Counted from the stretch's first letter, positions 40,244-49,870 are shown. The stretch is DNA of 64,000 nt from Thioclava arctica (GCF_040892615.1 NZ_JBFRYC010000003.1:248001-312000), one strand, 5' to 3'. Notes: generated by a model not told the origin, from the sequence alone. Numbers and translations are program-made.

Positions 40244-41590
40244 TTACCCCAAGGCGGTCAGAAATGCCTTGGACCACCAATGCACGTCATGCGTGGTCAG
40301 ACCCTTCATCAAGGCATGGTAGCGCTCGCGCCGCTCTGACAGCGACATCAACAGCGCGGTAAGCATTGATGTCGCCATCTGCTCGGTGTCATGAGGGTTG
40401 ACGATCAGCGCCTCTTCCATCTGCTCGGCGGCCCCGGCAAATTTCGACAAGATCAATACGCCGGGATTTTCGGGATTTTGCGCCGCGATATATTCCTTGG
40501 CCACAAGGTTCATCCCATCCATCAGCGGCGTCACCAGCCCCACTTGCGAGGCCCGATAAAGCCCCGCCAACACCGCGCGCGGCACGGGGCGGTTGATAAA
40601 GCGGATCGGCGCCCATTGGATATCGGCAAACTGCCCGTTGATGCGCCCCGACAGATGCTCGGTCTCTTCGCGAATATCGTCATAGGCGGGCACGCCCTCA
40701 CGGGTTGGGGGCGAAATCTGGATCAATGAGACATGGCGGTGCCAATCTTCGTGGCGATCGAGAAACTCGCCAAAGGCACGAAACCGTTGCGGCACCCCTT
40801 TGGAATAATCCAGCCGATCCACGCCAATCATCAGGCTGCGATTGGCTTTGACGATGCCAGCGGGCAGCTTTTCGATCTCGCGCTCGGCCAAGGTCTTGAA
40901 TTCGCCCGCGTCGATCGAGATCGGAAAGGCCGCGATCCGGCATTGCCGCGGCGAGAGGTGCACAAATCCACTCCCGAAATCTGAGCCGCCGCCAATTTCG
41001 ACCATCGAGGCAAGACAGGCCCGCACATCGCGCTCGCTTTGCAAGCCGATCAGGTCGAAATTTGATAACCACTCGCAAATCTCACGCCCGTTGGGCAGCG
41101 CCCGCATCGTGGTCGGGCCGGGAAACGGGGTGTGCAGGAAAAACCCGAACGGGTTTTGCACGCCCATGACGCGCAGCTCATAGGCCAGCGGCAGGAAGTG
41201 GAAATCATGCACCCAGATCCGGTCATCTGGCTGAAGGATCGGCGCAAGCATCTTCGCCAGACGCCGGTTCACATGCTTGTAGCTATCAAGATAATCCTGC
41301 TGGATTTGCATCAGATCAGTGCGGCCGTGAAACAGTGGCCACAGCACCGAATTTGAATAGCCGTCGTAATAGAGCGCGTGCTCTTCCTCGGTCAGATCAA
41401 AGCAGAGTCGTTTGAACGGTCCGCCCTCGATCTCGCGCAGCTCGGTGCCGGGTTGCTCGGCGATCTCGCCCGACGTGCCAATCCAGACACCTCCGGTTTC
41501 GCTCAGCACATCGCCGAGCGCCACGACCAGCCCCCCCGAAGGGTTCGCCCCGGTGGGAATGCGGTTTGACAGGCAAATCAGACGTCCCAT
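40244..41590 (-). CDS. otsA: Trehalose-6-phosphate synthase
   Basis: GT20 glycosyltransferase joining UDP-glucose and glucose-6-phosphate, 448 residues. N-terminal ICLSNRIPTGANPSGGLVVAL (glycine-rich UDP-glucose site), IWVHDFHFLPLAYELR, FLHTPFPG, GVDRLDYSKGVPQRF and VTPLMDGMNLVAKEYIAAQ match the family. It is encoded downstream of otsB with a 13-base overlap, giving a compatible-solute operon. Confidence 0.95.
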   Translation of the reverse strand: MGRLICLSNRIPTGANPSGGLVVALGDVLSETGGVWIGTSGEIAEQPGTELREIEGGPFKRLCFDLTEEEHALYYDGYSNSVLWPLFHGRTDLMQIQQDYLDSYKHVNRRLAKMLAPILQPDDRIWVHDFHFLPLAYELRVMGVQNPFGFFLHTPFPGPTTMRALPNGREICEWLSNFDLIGLQSERDVRACLASMVEIGGGSDFGSGFVHLSPRQCRIAAFPISIDAGEFKTLAEREIEKLPAGIVKANRSLMIGVDRLDYSKGVPQRFRAFGEFLDRHEDWHRHVSLIQISPPTREGVPAYDDIREETEHLSGRINGQFADIQWAPIRFINRPVPRAVLAGLYRASQVGLVTPLMDGMNLVAKEYIAAQNPENPGVLILSKFAGAAEQMEEALIVNPHDTEQMATSMLTALLMSLSERRERYHALMKGLTTHDVHWWSKAFLTALG

Positions 41591-42339
41591 GCTTCGCCCT
41601 CCAGCGCTGCAGAAAGCCAGCCGCGCAACTGCTGGGGCTCGGGCAGCCGAAACCGCGCAACACTTTCGCCCGCGCCAATCTTGATACCAAAACCGCCATT
41701 CGCCTCGGCCCAGGCCAGCGCTGGCTCGTCCGTCGTATCATCGCCCGCATAAACCGGACGACGCCCTTCAAAAGCGGATAGCTCGGACAAAAGCACCAGC
41801 GCGCCATCTTTGGAAAATCCCGTCGGGCGCAGCTCAACCGCCATCTTTGCGGGCTGGACAGTGAAATCGCGATAGCGCTCTGCAAGCGCGTGCGCGAACC
41901 CCTCAACCTGCGCTTGCCGGGTGGGATCAGAGCGAAAATGCACCGCCCCGCCATGGCTTTTATGCTCATAGAGCAGGCCCGACTGGCTAGCAAAATCCGC
42001 CATCTCTTGTTGCAAGTCAGACAGGCCCACAGGCTGATGTGCCATCGGCGCAGTCATGCCGCGTGCCTCGGCCCCGTGAGAGCCGACCATTGGTCCGTCA
42101 AATCCCTGCAAAAACGTCTCTAACTCGTGCAAAGAGCGCCCTGAGACGATTGCCAGCGCCCCATTCAGACGCGCGGCTAATTCCTGCAAGACATGGGGGA
42201 GATCATCGGGCACTTTGATGGCATCCGGTGTGGGTGCGATCTCGACAAGGCAGCCATCAAAATCCAGAAAAAGCGCATCCCCGTACGGGTTCAGTGCCGG
42301 TGGTCCGGGTTTCGTTTGGGGTGAGTCATCCAATATCAT
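41578..42339 (-). CDS. otsB: Trehalose-6-phosphate phosphatase
   Basis: HAD-type phosphatase, 253 residues. Motif I is LFLDFDGCLVEIAP (nucleophile Asp near 29), motif II is AIVSGRS, and the C-terminal Asp motif is PVYAGDDTTDEPAL. The cap region includes GSHGAEARG. The reaction removes phosphate from trehalose-6-phosphate. It precedes and overlaps otsA. The 110 bp upstream, shared with the divergent hemH, must contain the promoter. Confidence 0.94.
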   Translation of the reverse strand: MILDDSPQTKPGPPALNPYGDALFLDFDGCLVEIAPTPDAIKVPDDLPHVLQELAARLNGALAIVSGRSLHELETFLQGFDGPMVGSHGAEARGMTAPMAHQPVGLSDLQQEMADFASQSGLLYEHKSHGGAVHFRSDPTRQAQVEGFAHALAERYRDFTVQPAKMAVELRPTGFSKDGALVLLSELSAFEGRRPVYAGDDTTDEPALAWAEANGGFGIKIGAGESVARFRLPEPQQLRGWLSAALEGEAWDV

Positions 42340-42449
42340 GTTGCGAACGTAAGTGATCCAGTGTCGGTTGAATAGGCCGCATTGACCTGACAGGCAAACC
42401 CGTTAAGTCGGGATAAGGTTCCGAAGAACAAGAAATAGGACAGTGACAG

Positions 42450-43505
42450 ATGACGAATGATGCCGCTGCGCGCCTTGCTCATGCGCCCGCCGACCACCCG
42501 CCCGTAAAAGCGGCCAAAATTGGTTTGCTGGTTGCCAATCTGGGAACGCCGGACGGCACGGATTACTGGTCGATGCGCCGCTATCTCAGCGAATTTTTGT
42601 CCGACCATCGGGTCGTCGATATCGCGCGCTGGAAATGGCAGCCGCTGCTGCAACTGATCATCCTGTCGCGCCGTCCGTTCACGAGCGGGGCGAATTACAA
42701 GACGATCTGGAACACCGAGGCCGATGAAAGCCCGTTGATGACGATCACTAAACAGCAGGTTACCAAGCTGCGCGCGGCGGTTTCGGCGCGCTACGGGGCT
42801 GAGGTGGTGGTCGATTTCTGCATGCGCTACGGCAACCCCTCGACGCAATCGGTCGTGGATCGCATGGTCGAGCAGGGCTGCGAGAAGATCCTGTTTTTGC
42901 CACTTTATCCGCAATATGCGGGCCCGACATCGGCTACGGCGAATGATCAGTTCTTCCGCGCCCTGATGAAGCAAAACCGCCAGCCCGCCGCGCGCATCGC
43001 GCCTGAATATTTTGACCGCCCCAGCTATATCGAGGCGCTCGCGGCTTCGGTTGAGAGGGTCTATGCCACGCTGGATCGCAAGCCCGATGTGCTGGTGGCC
43101 TCCTATCATGGGATGCCGCAGCGCTATCTGATGGAGGGGGATCCCTACCATTGCCAATGTCAGAAAACCTCACGTCTGCTGCGTGAGCGGTTGGGTTGGG
43201 ACAAAGACGCGATCGACACCACTTTCCAGTCGGTCTTTGGTCGCGAAGTCTGGCTCAAGCCCTACACGGTCGAGCATGTCGCGGAACTCGCGAAGGCCGG
43301 GAAAAAGAACATCGCGGTGATCTCGCCCGCATTTTCCGCCGATTGCATCGAGACGCTCGAGGAAATCAACGGCGAAATCTGCGAAGCGTTCGAGCATGCG
43401 GGCGGTGAGACATTCACCTATATCCCCTGCCTCAACGATGACGATCTGCACATCAAGGCGCTGATGGATGTGGTTGAGGACAACCTGTTGGGCTGGATCA
43501 AATAG
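42450..43505 (+). CDS. hemH: Ferrochelatase
   Basis: Inserts ferrous iron into protoporphyrin IX, the last step of heme synthesis; membrane-associated. The 351-residue protein has GLLVANLGTPDG near the N-terminus, YWSMRRYLSEFLSDHRV, LYPQYAGPTSATA, VASYHGMPQRYL (catalytic His), DPYHCQCQKTS and KNIAVISPAFSADCIETLEEI. AGGACAG precedes the ATG. It is divergent from otsB. Confidence 0.97.
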   Translation: MTNDAAARLAHAPADHPPVKAAKIGLLVANLGTPDGTDYWSMRRYLSEFLSDHRVVDIARWKWQPLLQLIILSRRPFTSGANYKTIWNTEADESPLMTITKQQVTKLRAAVSARYGAEVVVDFCMRYGNPSTQSVVDRMVEQGCEKILFLPLYPQYAGPTSATANDQFFRALMKQNRQPAARIAPEYFDRPSYIEALAASVERVYATLDRKPDVLVASYHGMPQRYLMEGDPYHCQCQKTSRLLRERLGWDKDAIDTTFQSVFGREVWLKPYTVEHVAELAKAGKKNIAVISPAFSADCIETLEEINGEICEAFEHAGGETFTYIPCLNDDDLHIKALMDVVEDNLLGWIK

Positions 43506-43508
43506 ACC

Positions 43509-44159
43509 CTATTCCAGCCCGATCAGCCCCGGAACTTGCGCCATATCGGTAAACAGCTCTGCGCCTTCTGCGGCAAGGCGCGGATTCGGCCCCTGCGGCG
43601 CGTAGCCCAGACAGCGCATCCCGGCTGCCTTGGCCGCACGCGCGCCGGTCGCGCTATCCTCGATCACCACACAGTAGCCGGGGTCCACGCCAACCGCGCG
43701 GGCTGCGTGCAAATACAGGTCCGGATCGGGCTTGGGACAGCCCATATCCTGCCCCGAAAACAGCCGCCCCTCGAGCCGCGCTTTGATGTCGGGATGCTGG
43801 CCCAGCGTGGCCTCCATCTTGGCCATTCGCCCATTCGAGCCCACCGCATAGGCAATGCCCGCGCCGTCAAGCCGGTCCAGCAGTTCCGCAATCCCCGGCA
43901 TCAGTGCGACCCCCTCGCGCAGCCGCGTATAAAGCCGGATGTAATAGCTCTCGACCCAATCTGCGGGCAGGGTCGCCCCCATCTCGCGGGCCTGATGCGC
44001 CACGCCTTCGATGGTGCCGCCGATGAACATACGCTCCATCTCGTCATGCGACATCGCTAGCCCATGCGCGGCAAGATCCTCGCCCAGAAGATCGAAGGTC
44101 GCAGGCTCGCTATCCACCAGCACACCATCGCAATCAAACAAAACCGCTTGCACGTTCAT
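43509..44159 (-). CDS. HAD-superfamily phosphatase (subfamily IA)
   Basis: The 216-residue protein has HAD motifs VLFDCDGVLVDSEPAT (nucleophile and general acid Asp near 9 and 11), AVGSNGRMAKM (motif II Ser) and KPDPDLYLHAA plus VIEDSATGARAAKAAGM (motifs III/IV). It belongs with phosphoglycolate phosphatase or beta-phosphoglucomutase-like enzymes; the substrate cannot be fixed by sequence. It overlaps rsmD by four bases (ATGA) and is last in the operon, ending against hemH. Confidence 0.9.
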   Translation of the reverse strand: MNVQAVLFDCDGVLVDSEPATFDLLGEDLAAHGLAMSHDEMERMFIGGTIEGVAHQAREMGATLPADWVESYYIRLYTRLREGVALMPGIAELLDRLDGAGIAYAVGSNGRMAKMEATLGQHPDIKARLEGRLFSGQDMGCPKPDPDLYLHAARAVGVDPGYCVVIEDSATGARAAKAAGMRCLGYAPQGPNPRLAAEGAELFTDMAQVPGLIGLE

Positions 44160-44719
44160 TCTGGGTTCCTTGCTAATGTGACCAGAGTATCGCCGTAACG
44201 GCGTTGATCGATCTGAACCAAAGGTGCAGGCACCATTGGCGCGGCGCTTTCCTCCCAGACCACCATCGCGCCGGGGGCAATCCAGCCACCTTCAAGGCAA
44301 GAGGCAATCGCGCGTTCGCCCAACCCCATCCCATAAGGCGGGTCCAGAAAGATCAGGTCATAGCCCGCGCCCCGGCACGGCCCCATCTTGGTCGCATCGC
44401 GCCGCCACACATCGCTGACGCCCATCGCGCGCATCGCCTCGATATTCTGGCGCATCAGCGCGCGCGCCACCGTGCCGTCATCGACAAAGGCGACCCGCGC
44501 GGCCCCGCGCGACAAGGCTTCAAGGCCCAGCGCGCCGGTGCCCGCAAACAGATCAAGCACGCGCGCCCCCGCCACCGGGTTACCATGACCACCATTGATC
44601 AGCAGGTTGAAGATGCTCTCGCGGACCCGGTCTGTGGTCGGGCGCAGATGCGCCTGCGCATCGCCCGCCCCCACGTCGGCCAGCTTCAACCCGCGCCGCT
44701 CGCCACCGATGATTCTCAT
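44156..44719 (-). CDS. rsmD: 16S rRNA (guanine(966)-N(2))-methyltransferase
   Basis: The 187-residue RsmD family protein starts MRIIGGERRGLKL, the hallmark. RPTTDRVRESIFNLL, VLDLFAGTGALGLEALSRGA (SAM loop) and the catalytic FLDPPYG follow. It methylates G966 of 16S rRNA during 30S assembly. The start at 44719 overlaps the stop of the reductase gene (ATGA); eight codons upstream in frame are not supported. Confidence 0.95.
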   Translation of the reverse strand: MRIIGGERRGLKLADVGAGDAQAHLRPTTDRVRESIFNLLINGGHGNPVAGARVLDLFAGTGALGLEALSRGAARVAFVDDGTVARALMRQNIEAMRAMGVSDVWRRDATKMGPCRGAGYDLIFLDPPYGMGLGERAIASCLEGGWIAPGAMVVWEESAAPMVPAPLVQIDQRRYGDTLVTLARNPE

Positions 44720-45918
44720 TTCAGCAAAGCCTTCAAATCGCATGTCGGGTCAGCAACCTGCGCTGGTGTGACGGGCTTGCCCCCTTCGATCAGCCGCTTG
44801 CCGATCATATAGGCCCGCGCATCCGAAAGCGCATCGACCGCAATCAACCGCTCGTCCCGGAAATACCAGAAGCTCTGGCCTTCGCCTGCACGCGCAACCA
44901 CTTTGTCATAACCCAGATTTAGCCCGGCGATTTGCAGCTTGGCGTCGAACTGATCTGACCAGAACCACGGTCTGGGCGTATACTCCTGGGCCGCCCCCAG
45001 CATGTTCGCAGCCACCAATTCGGCCATATCAATCGCGTTGCCCACGCTTTCCAGCCGCAGCCTGCCATCTGCGTAGGGAAAGGACGCGCAATCGCCCGCC
45101 GCCCAGATATGCGGGTCTGAACTGCGGCCCTGCGCATCCACCGCGATTCCATTGTCACAGGCGATCCCGGCCGCGCGCGCAAGTGCGTCATCGGGGGTGA
45201 CGCCAATGCCGACCACAACGAAATCTGCGGCGATCATGCGGCCATCACTCAACTCGGCCCCGGTGACCCACGCATCGCCCGTCAATCGCGTCAGCCCGAC
45301 GCCCTCGATGATCTCGACCCCATGCGTGTGGTGCAGCGCGCGGATCGCTTCGGCCGTCTCTTCGCAGGCCACCCGGCCCAGAATACGCGGAGCGGCCTCG
45401 ATCAACGTGACCTCAAGCCCCAGTTTGCGCGCCACCGCTGCCGCCTCAAGGCCGATATACCCCCCGCCGATCACCACCAGCCGTTTGCCCGCTACGAACA
45501 GCGCGCGCATCGCATCGACATCGGCCAGATTGCGCACCGTGAAAACGTGATCCAATGCGCCACCGATCGCGGCAGGCAGCCGCTTGGGCGTGGCGCCTGT
45601 GCACAGCGCCAAATCGCTATATTCAAGGGTATCGCCATCCGACAGGGTGATGACTTGCGCGCCCGGGTCAATCGCGCTCACCGTGGTGTCCAGACGCAGA
45701 CTTACATCATGCTCCGCCCACCATGTATCTGAGCGCAGGGTCAGCCGCTCTACTGCCATTTCGCCTAGCAAATAGGCCTTGGATAGCGGTGGACGCTGAT
45801 AGGGTGGCACCGGTTCTGATCCGACAACACTGAGCGCCCCGTCATAGCCAAGACCGCGCAATTTCGCCGCCATCGAGGCCGCCGCTTGCCCCGCTCCAAC
45901 GATAACGATGCCGCTCAT
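44716..45918 (-). CDS. FAD-dependent ferredoxin (rubredoxin/putidaredoxin-type) reductase
   Basis: The 400-residue protein has an N-terminal FAD motif IVIVGAGQAAASMAAKLR, PPYQRPPLSKAYL, the NAD motif LVVIGGGYIGLEAAAVARKLG (about 145-165) and WAAGDCASFP for FAD. The C-terminal reductase domain contains RPWFWSDQFDAKLQIAGL. The family transfers electrons from NADH to ferredoxins of oxygenase or P450 systems, but no such partner is encoded here. TGGAGA precedes the ATG at 45918. Confidence 0.9.
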   Translation of the reverse strand: MSGIVIVGAGQAAASMAAKLRGLGYDGALSVVGSEPVPPYQRPPLSKAYLLGEMAVERLTLRSDTWWAEHDVSLRLDTTVSAIDPGAQVITLSDGDTLEYSDLALCTGATPKRLPAAIGGALDHVFTVRNLADVDAMRALFVAGKRLVVIGGGYIGLEAAAVARKLGLEVTLIEAAPRILGRVACEETAEAIRALHHTHGVEIIEGVGLTRLTGDAWVTGAELSDGRMIAADFVVVGIGVTPDDALARAAGIACDNGIAVDAQGRSSDPHIWAAGDCASFPYADGRLRLESVGNAIDMAELVAANMLGAAQEYTPRPWFWSDQFDAKLQIAGLNLGYDKVVARAGEGQSFWYFRDERLIAVDALSDARAYMIGKRLIEGGKPVTPAQVADPTCDLKALLK

Positions 45919-46000
45919 ATCAATCTCCACTGGCCTGACCCGCGCTTGACCCTATATCGTCCCAAGCGACAAACGCAACGCGACAGCAACGGAGCATTCC

Positions 46001-46489
46001 ATGACACTCACCACCGGCGACGTCCTTCCAGGCGCCACCTTTCTTTCGATGGGCAGCGAAGGCCCGCAAGATGTTAGCCTTGGCGAGAAGATGAAGGGCC
46101 GCAAGATCGTGATCTTCGCGGTGCCGGGCGCATTTACCGGCGTGTGCACAACCGCCCATGTGCCCAGCTTCATGCGCACTAAGGATGCGTTTGCTGCAAA
46201 GGGCGTGGATGAAATCATCTGCGTCGCGGTCAACGACCCCTTCGTGATGCAGGCTTGGGGCGAGTCAACCGGCGCGACTGCGGCGGGGCTGAGCATGCTT
46301 GCCGATGCGGAAGGCGCGTTCACCCAAGCCATCGGCATGGATTTCAACGCCCCGCCCGCGGGCCTGATCAACCGCTCAAAGCGCTATGCGATGCTGGTCG
46401 AAGACGGCGTTGTCAAAGTGCTGCATGTCGAGGATAGCCCCGGCACCTGCGAGGCCTCGGCGGGCGAAAGCTTGCTGGCCGCAATTTAA
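46001..46489 (+). CDS. Peroxiredoxin (Prx5/AhpE-like, atypical 2-Cys)
   Basis: The 162-residue protein has VIFAVPGAFTGVCTTAHVPSF, where the Cys in GVCTT (about 49) is the peroxidatic residue. The GLINRSKRYAMLVEDGVVK strand pair follows, and a second Cys is in DSPGTCEASAGESLLAAI. It reduces hydrogen or alkyl peroxides, using thioredoxin or glutaredoxin. It is transcribed alone; GGAG precedes the ATG. Its start is 82 bp from that of the divergent reductase. Confidence 0.95.
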   Translation: MTLTTGDVLPGATFLSMGSEGPQDVSLGEKMKGRKIVIFAVPGAFTGVCTTAHVPSFMRTKDAFAAKGVDEIICVAVNDPFVMQAWGESTGATAAGLSMLADAEGAFTQAIGMDFNAPPAGLINRSKRYAMLVEDGVVKVLHVEDSPGTCEASAGESLLAAI

Positions 46490-46496
46490 GTTTGCG

Positions 46497-46522
46497 CGGC
46501 GGATTGCTTGCGCTCTCCGCCG
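46497..46522. terminator. Hairpin between peroxiredoxin and phhB
   Basis: CGGCGGA (46497-46503) pairs with TCCGCCG (46516-46522) in the 42-bp gap between two convergent genes. There is no T tract, so its action as a terminator is uncertain. Confidence 0.4.
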
Positions 46523-46531
46523 AACCAAATC

Positions 46532-46894
46532 CTATTCCGGCGCCTCATCCGCAAGCCGCATGATCGGACGCCCGATATCGCGATCAACCTCGCAGTCATC
46601 GTCCGCCAGCGCATCGAGTGCACGCGCCAACTCGATATCCAAAACGCTGACGCCGCCACAATCATGCGTCGAAAGCGTGATCTCGACCTTGTTATAGACG
46701 TTGCGCCAATCGGGATGGTGATCCATCTTTTCGGCGCAGAGCGCGGCCTGTGACATGAATCCCCAAGCGGCAGAGAAATCCTTGAACATCAGCCGCTTGA
46801 CCAGCGCATCCGCGCTTTCTGCCGCGCGCCAGCCGGTATCTTCCAGCCCGCGCAACAGCGCTTTGCGTTCCTCAGAGTCTAGCTTTGTGGTCAT
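46532..46894 (-). CDS. phhB: 4a-hydroxytetrahydrobiopterin dehydratase (pterin carbinolamine dehydratase)
   Basis: The 120-residue protein of the PCD/DCoH fold has FSAAWGFMSQAALCAEKMDHHPDW; the His-His-Pro-Asp-Trp motif binds the pterin. VYNKVEITLSTHDCGGVS follows. It normally recycles the pterin cofactor of phenylalanine hydroxylase, though no such gene is nearby. The 15-residue acidic tail (DDDCEVDRDIGRP) is longer than usual. GGGAGAAAG precedes the ATG. Confidence 0.93.
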   Translation of the reverse strand: MTTKLDSEERKALLRGLEDTGWRAAESADALVKRLMFKDFSAAWGFMSQAALCAEKMDHHPDWRNVYNKVEITLSTHDCGGVSVLDIELARALDALADDDCEVDRDIGRPIMRLADEAPE

Positions 46895-46950
46895 ATCTTT
46901 CTCCCATAACGCATCTGACGAAACCTAGCGCTTCCGCGCCTCCCTGCAAC

Positions 46951-47832
46951 TCAGACCGCACCACTTTGCGCAGGCTTCTGCGCAGTTTCGATACGGGGCA
47001 CCTGCACGACTTCCAAAGTGCGTGTCGGAAAGGGAATGCCGATATCATTGGCGTCGAACTCTTCCTTGATCTTGCGCAGCATCTCGGCTTGCAAAGCCCA
47101 GTAATCGCTTGAATTGGCCCAGACCCGAAAGGTGAAATCGACCGAGCTATCCCCCAACGCCTTCACCCGGATCGTCGGGGCGGGATCCGCCAAAGCGCGG
47201 GCATCCGAGGTCGAGATAGTTTCAAGAATGGACTGCGTCTTTTTCAGATCCGCATTATAGGCGACCCCAATCGTCAGATCCATCATCCGCGTCGCATTGG
47301 CCGAGTAATTGATGATCGAACTCGACCAGATATCGCTGTTGGGAACGATGATCTGCAACCCGTCATAGGTCGTCAGAACCGTGTAAAACAGCTGGATCTC
47401 AGTCACCGTTCCGCTTTCGCTGCCCGCTGCGATGAAATCACCCTGCCGGAACGGGCGAAACATGATGATCATCACACCGGCGGCCAGGTTCTTCAGCGCC
47501 CCTTGCAGTGCCAGACCCACGGCCAGACCTGCGGCACCGATCAGGGCGGCCAGCGATGTCGTTTGAATACCAAAGCGATTGAGAATGAAGATGATCCCGA
47601 TCCCGAGGATCAGGTATTTCGCTAAATTACCCAGGAATCCGAACAGAGTATCGTCCAGCTTTTGATGACTGTTTGATAGCGACACGATCCGGCGCTTGGC
47701 CCATGCAGAGACAGACATAGACAGCAGCAGGATCACCAGTGCGGCCAGAACATTCACCGCCACAAGGATTGCCGCGTCGATGCGTGTCTGGGTTAGCCAG
47801 CCGCTGACATTCGTAAGATCGTCCAAAGTCAT
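46951..47832 (-). CDS. mscS: MscS-type small-conductance mechanosensitive channel
   Basis: The 293-residue inner-membrane channel has three helices (about 22-45, 68-90, 95-120). The third, pore-lining helix has the Gly/Ala pattern LIGAAGLAVGLALQGALKNLAAG. FRPFRQGDFI and PNSDIWSSSIINYS mark the beta domain, and the alpha/beta domain ends IPFPTRTLEVV. It releases solutes on osmotic downshock. GGGGA precedes the ATG. It is a single gene. Confidence 0.95.
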   Translation of the reverse strand: MTLDDLTNVSGWLTQTRIDAAILVAVNVLAALVILLLSMSVSAWAKRRIVSLSNSHQKLDDTLFGFLGNLAKYLILGIGIIFILNRFGIQTTSLAALIGAAGLAVGLALQGALKNLAAGVMIIMFRPFRQGDFIAAGSESGTVTEIQLFYTVLTTYDGLQIIVPNSDIWSSSIINYSANATRMMDLTIGVAYNADLKKTQSILETISTSDARALADPAPTIRVKALGDSSVDFTFRVWANSSDYWALQAEMLRKIKEEFDANDIGIPFPTRTLEVVQVPRIETAQKPAQSGAV

Positions 47833-47875
47833 TCAAGTCCCCTTAATATGTCCTGTGACAAACGCCCGATGCCCT

Positions 47876-49048
47876 TCACGGTTCCTTGAGGTTCCGAAAC
47901 GGCCCCATCTCGGTCAGGATTTCGATATCTTCATCAACGGCCGTGCGTTCGGCCTCAAGGTAGTCGGCAATCGCGCGTCGCAGGCCCGGATGAGCGATCC
48001 AATGCGCCGAATATGTGGCGACCGGAAGATAGCCGCGTGCCAGCTTGTGCTCGCCCTGCGCGCCCGCCTCGACCCGTTGCAATCCCTGTGCAATCGCCCA
48101 ATCCACGGCCTGATGATAGCACAGTTCGAAATGCAGATAGGGGTGATCCTCGATGCAGCCCCAATAGCGCCCGAACAGCGCCTCACGCCCGATCAGGTTC
48201 AGAGCCCCTGCAATCGGTGTCCCATCACGCAGCGCCAGCACCAACAGCACATCCTCGCGCATCTCATGCAACGCGTCGAAAAAGGCGCGCGTCAGATAGG
48301 GGCGGCCCCATTTTCGACTGCCGGTATCTTGGTAAAACGTCCAGAACGCGTCCCAATGCTCGGGGCGAATGTCATCGCCTGTCAGTGAAATGATCTGCCC
48401 GCCAAACGCCTGCGCCCGAGCGCGCTCTTTGCGCAAGGCTTTGCGTTTGCGCGACGAAAGCTCGGCGAGGAAATCGTCAAAGCTGGTGTAATCGCGATTG
48501 ATCCAGTGGAACTGCTGGCCGATGCGGGGCAGCCAACCCGCGTCTGCGGCGGCTTCCATCTCGGGTTGCGTACAAAACGTCATGTGAACCGACGAGACGC
48601 CCGCCCCCTCGGCAATTTGCGCCATGCCGGCCAGTAAGGCGCGCCGCCCGGCCTCTTCCAGCCCCGGCAGCACCAAAAGGCGGCGTCCTGCCACCGGCGT
48701 AAAAGGCACCGCGCATTGCAGCTTGGGGTAATAGCGCCCACCGGCGCGCTCGAACGCATCCGCCCAGCCATGATCGAACACATATTCGCCCTGAGAATGG
48801 CTTTTGACATAAAGCGGCGCGACACCAATCACCCGGCCCTCGACCTTCGCCACCAAATGGCGCGCGTCCCAGCCAGTGCCCGGTCCGACAGATCCAGACG
48901 CCTCCAAGGCTGCCAGAAACCGATGCGTTGTGAACGGATCATAGGCCCGCAGGCCCTGCGCAAGCTCTGGGCACGCACAGGCATTCCAATCACTTTCGCT
49001 TATTTCGGAAATATCCGAATGAAGCGTGATTTCAACGCTTTGATCCAT
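47876..49048 (-). CDS. GNAT-family N-acetyltransferase-like protein (DUF482)
   Basis: The 390-residue protein has the DUF482/FemAB-like pattern with YDPFTTHRFLAALEASG, YVKSHSQGEYVFDHGWADAF and YYPKLQCAVPFTPV. SSRKRKALRKERARA, GRYWGCIEDHPYLHFELCYYQ-type and GAQGEHKLARGY segments follow in order. The family carries two GNAT folds and may transfer aminoacyl or acyl groups; the substrate is unknown. It is followed in the same direction by mscS and preceded by glpQ, with gaps of about 43 and 57 bp. Confidence 0.9.
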   Translation of the reverse strand: MDQSVEITLHSDISEISESDWNACACPELAQGLRAYDPFTTHRFLAALEASGSVGPGTGWDARHLVAKVEGRVIGVAPLYVKSHSQGEYVFDHGWADAFERAGGRYYPKLQCAVPFTPVAGRRLLVLPGLEEAGRRALLAGMAQIAEGAGVSSVHMTFCTQPEMEAAADAGWLPRIGQQFHWINRDYTSFDDFLAELSSRKRKALRKERARAQAFGGQIISLTGDDIRPEHWDAFWTFYQDTGSRKWGRPYLTRAFFDALHEMREDVLLVLALRDGTPIAGALNLIGREALFGRYWGCIEDHPYLHFELCYHQAVDWAIAQGLQRVEAGAQGEHKLARGYLPVATYSAHWIAHPGLRRAIADYLEAERTAVDEDIEILTEMGPFRNLKEP

Positions 49049-49105
49049 GGCACCTGCCGAGGTTTGCGGGGGCTTTCGCTGAACTTGGGGCGAGCCACCT
49101 TTTGG

Positions 49106-49870
49106 TCAAGCGGACAGAGGCGAAAGATAGCCCTCAAAGGTGACGTTATTCGCCATGCGGCGCGCTTGCAGCTCAGCCTCAAGCGAGCGGATCGTCCAGC
49201 ACAATACCGGCACGTTGCGCGCTTTCAGATCTGCCACGCGCGGTGAGTCCAGATCCTTTGCCTCATGCGAGATGAACTGCGCCCCCACAGCGTCAAAATC
49301 AGGAATCGAACGCAGCGCATCGCGGCGCGCTGCAGGCAGCAATTGCCAATCCTGCGCATCATAGGCGGATGTGGTCAGCCCAACACAGATCGCGGGCGCG
49401 GCATTGGAAAACGCCGCGATGGAATGCGGGTTGAACGACATCACCGCCAGCGGCCCCGGGTAATCGCGCAACAGTTCCGCCGCCGCCGCCTCAAGCTGGC
49501 CGACATTGGGCCCCATCGCGCCGTCTTGATCCTTGATCTCGATCAGCAGCGGAGCGCGCCCATCGACCAGCGCAATCACCTCGGCAAGCGTGGGGATACC
49601 CTCATCCCCGCCACGCAGCGCAATGTTGGACAGCTCCGCCGCGGTGCGCCCCTTCACAGGGCCGGTTTCCTCGGTCAGCCGATGCAGGCTGTAATCGTGG
49701 AACACCATCACTTCGCCATCCGCCGAGGACTGCAGGTCAAGTTCAATCCCGTAGCCCGCTGCAATCGCCGCGCGCATCGCCGCGAGACTGTTTTCGGGGC
49801 GGCCAGCGGCCGTATCGTGCAGCGCGCGATGCGCAATTGGCAGGTTTAGAAACGCAGGATGTAGCGCCAT
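49106..49870 (-). CDS. glpQ: Glycerophosphodiester phosphodiesterase
   Basis: The 254-residue cytoplasmic GDPD domain protein has AHRALHDTAAGRPENSLAAM (catalytic His-Arg and Pro-Glu-Asn), IELDLQSSADGEVMVFHD (Glu, Asp metal ligands and the second His), LLIEIKDQ and the C-terminal VLCWTIRS. It cleaves glycerophosphodiesters to glycerol-3-phosphate. The ATG at 49870 shares bases with the RidA stop (TGATG); a GTG one codon earlier is less likely. Confidence 0.93.
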   Translation of the reverse strand: MALHPAFLNLPIAHRALHDTAAGRPENSLAAMRAAIAAGYGIELDLQSSADGEVMVFHDYSLHRLTEETGPVKGRTAAELSNIALRGGDEGIPTLAEVIALVDGRAPLLIEIKDQDGAMGPNVGQLEAAAAELLRDYPGPLAVMSFNPHSIAAFSNAAPAICVGLTTSAYDAQDWQLLPAARRDALRSIPDFDAVGAQFISHEAKDLDSPRVADLKARNVPVLCWTIRSLEAELQARRMANNVTFEGYLSPLSA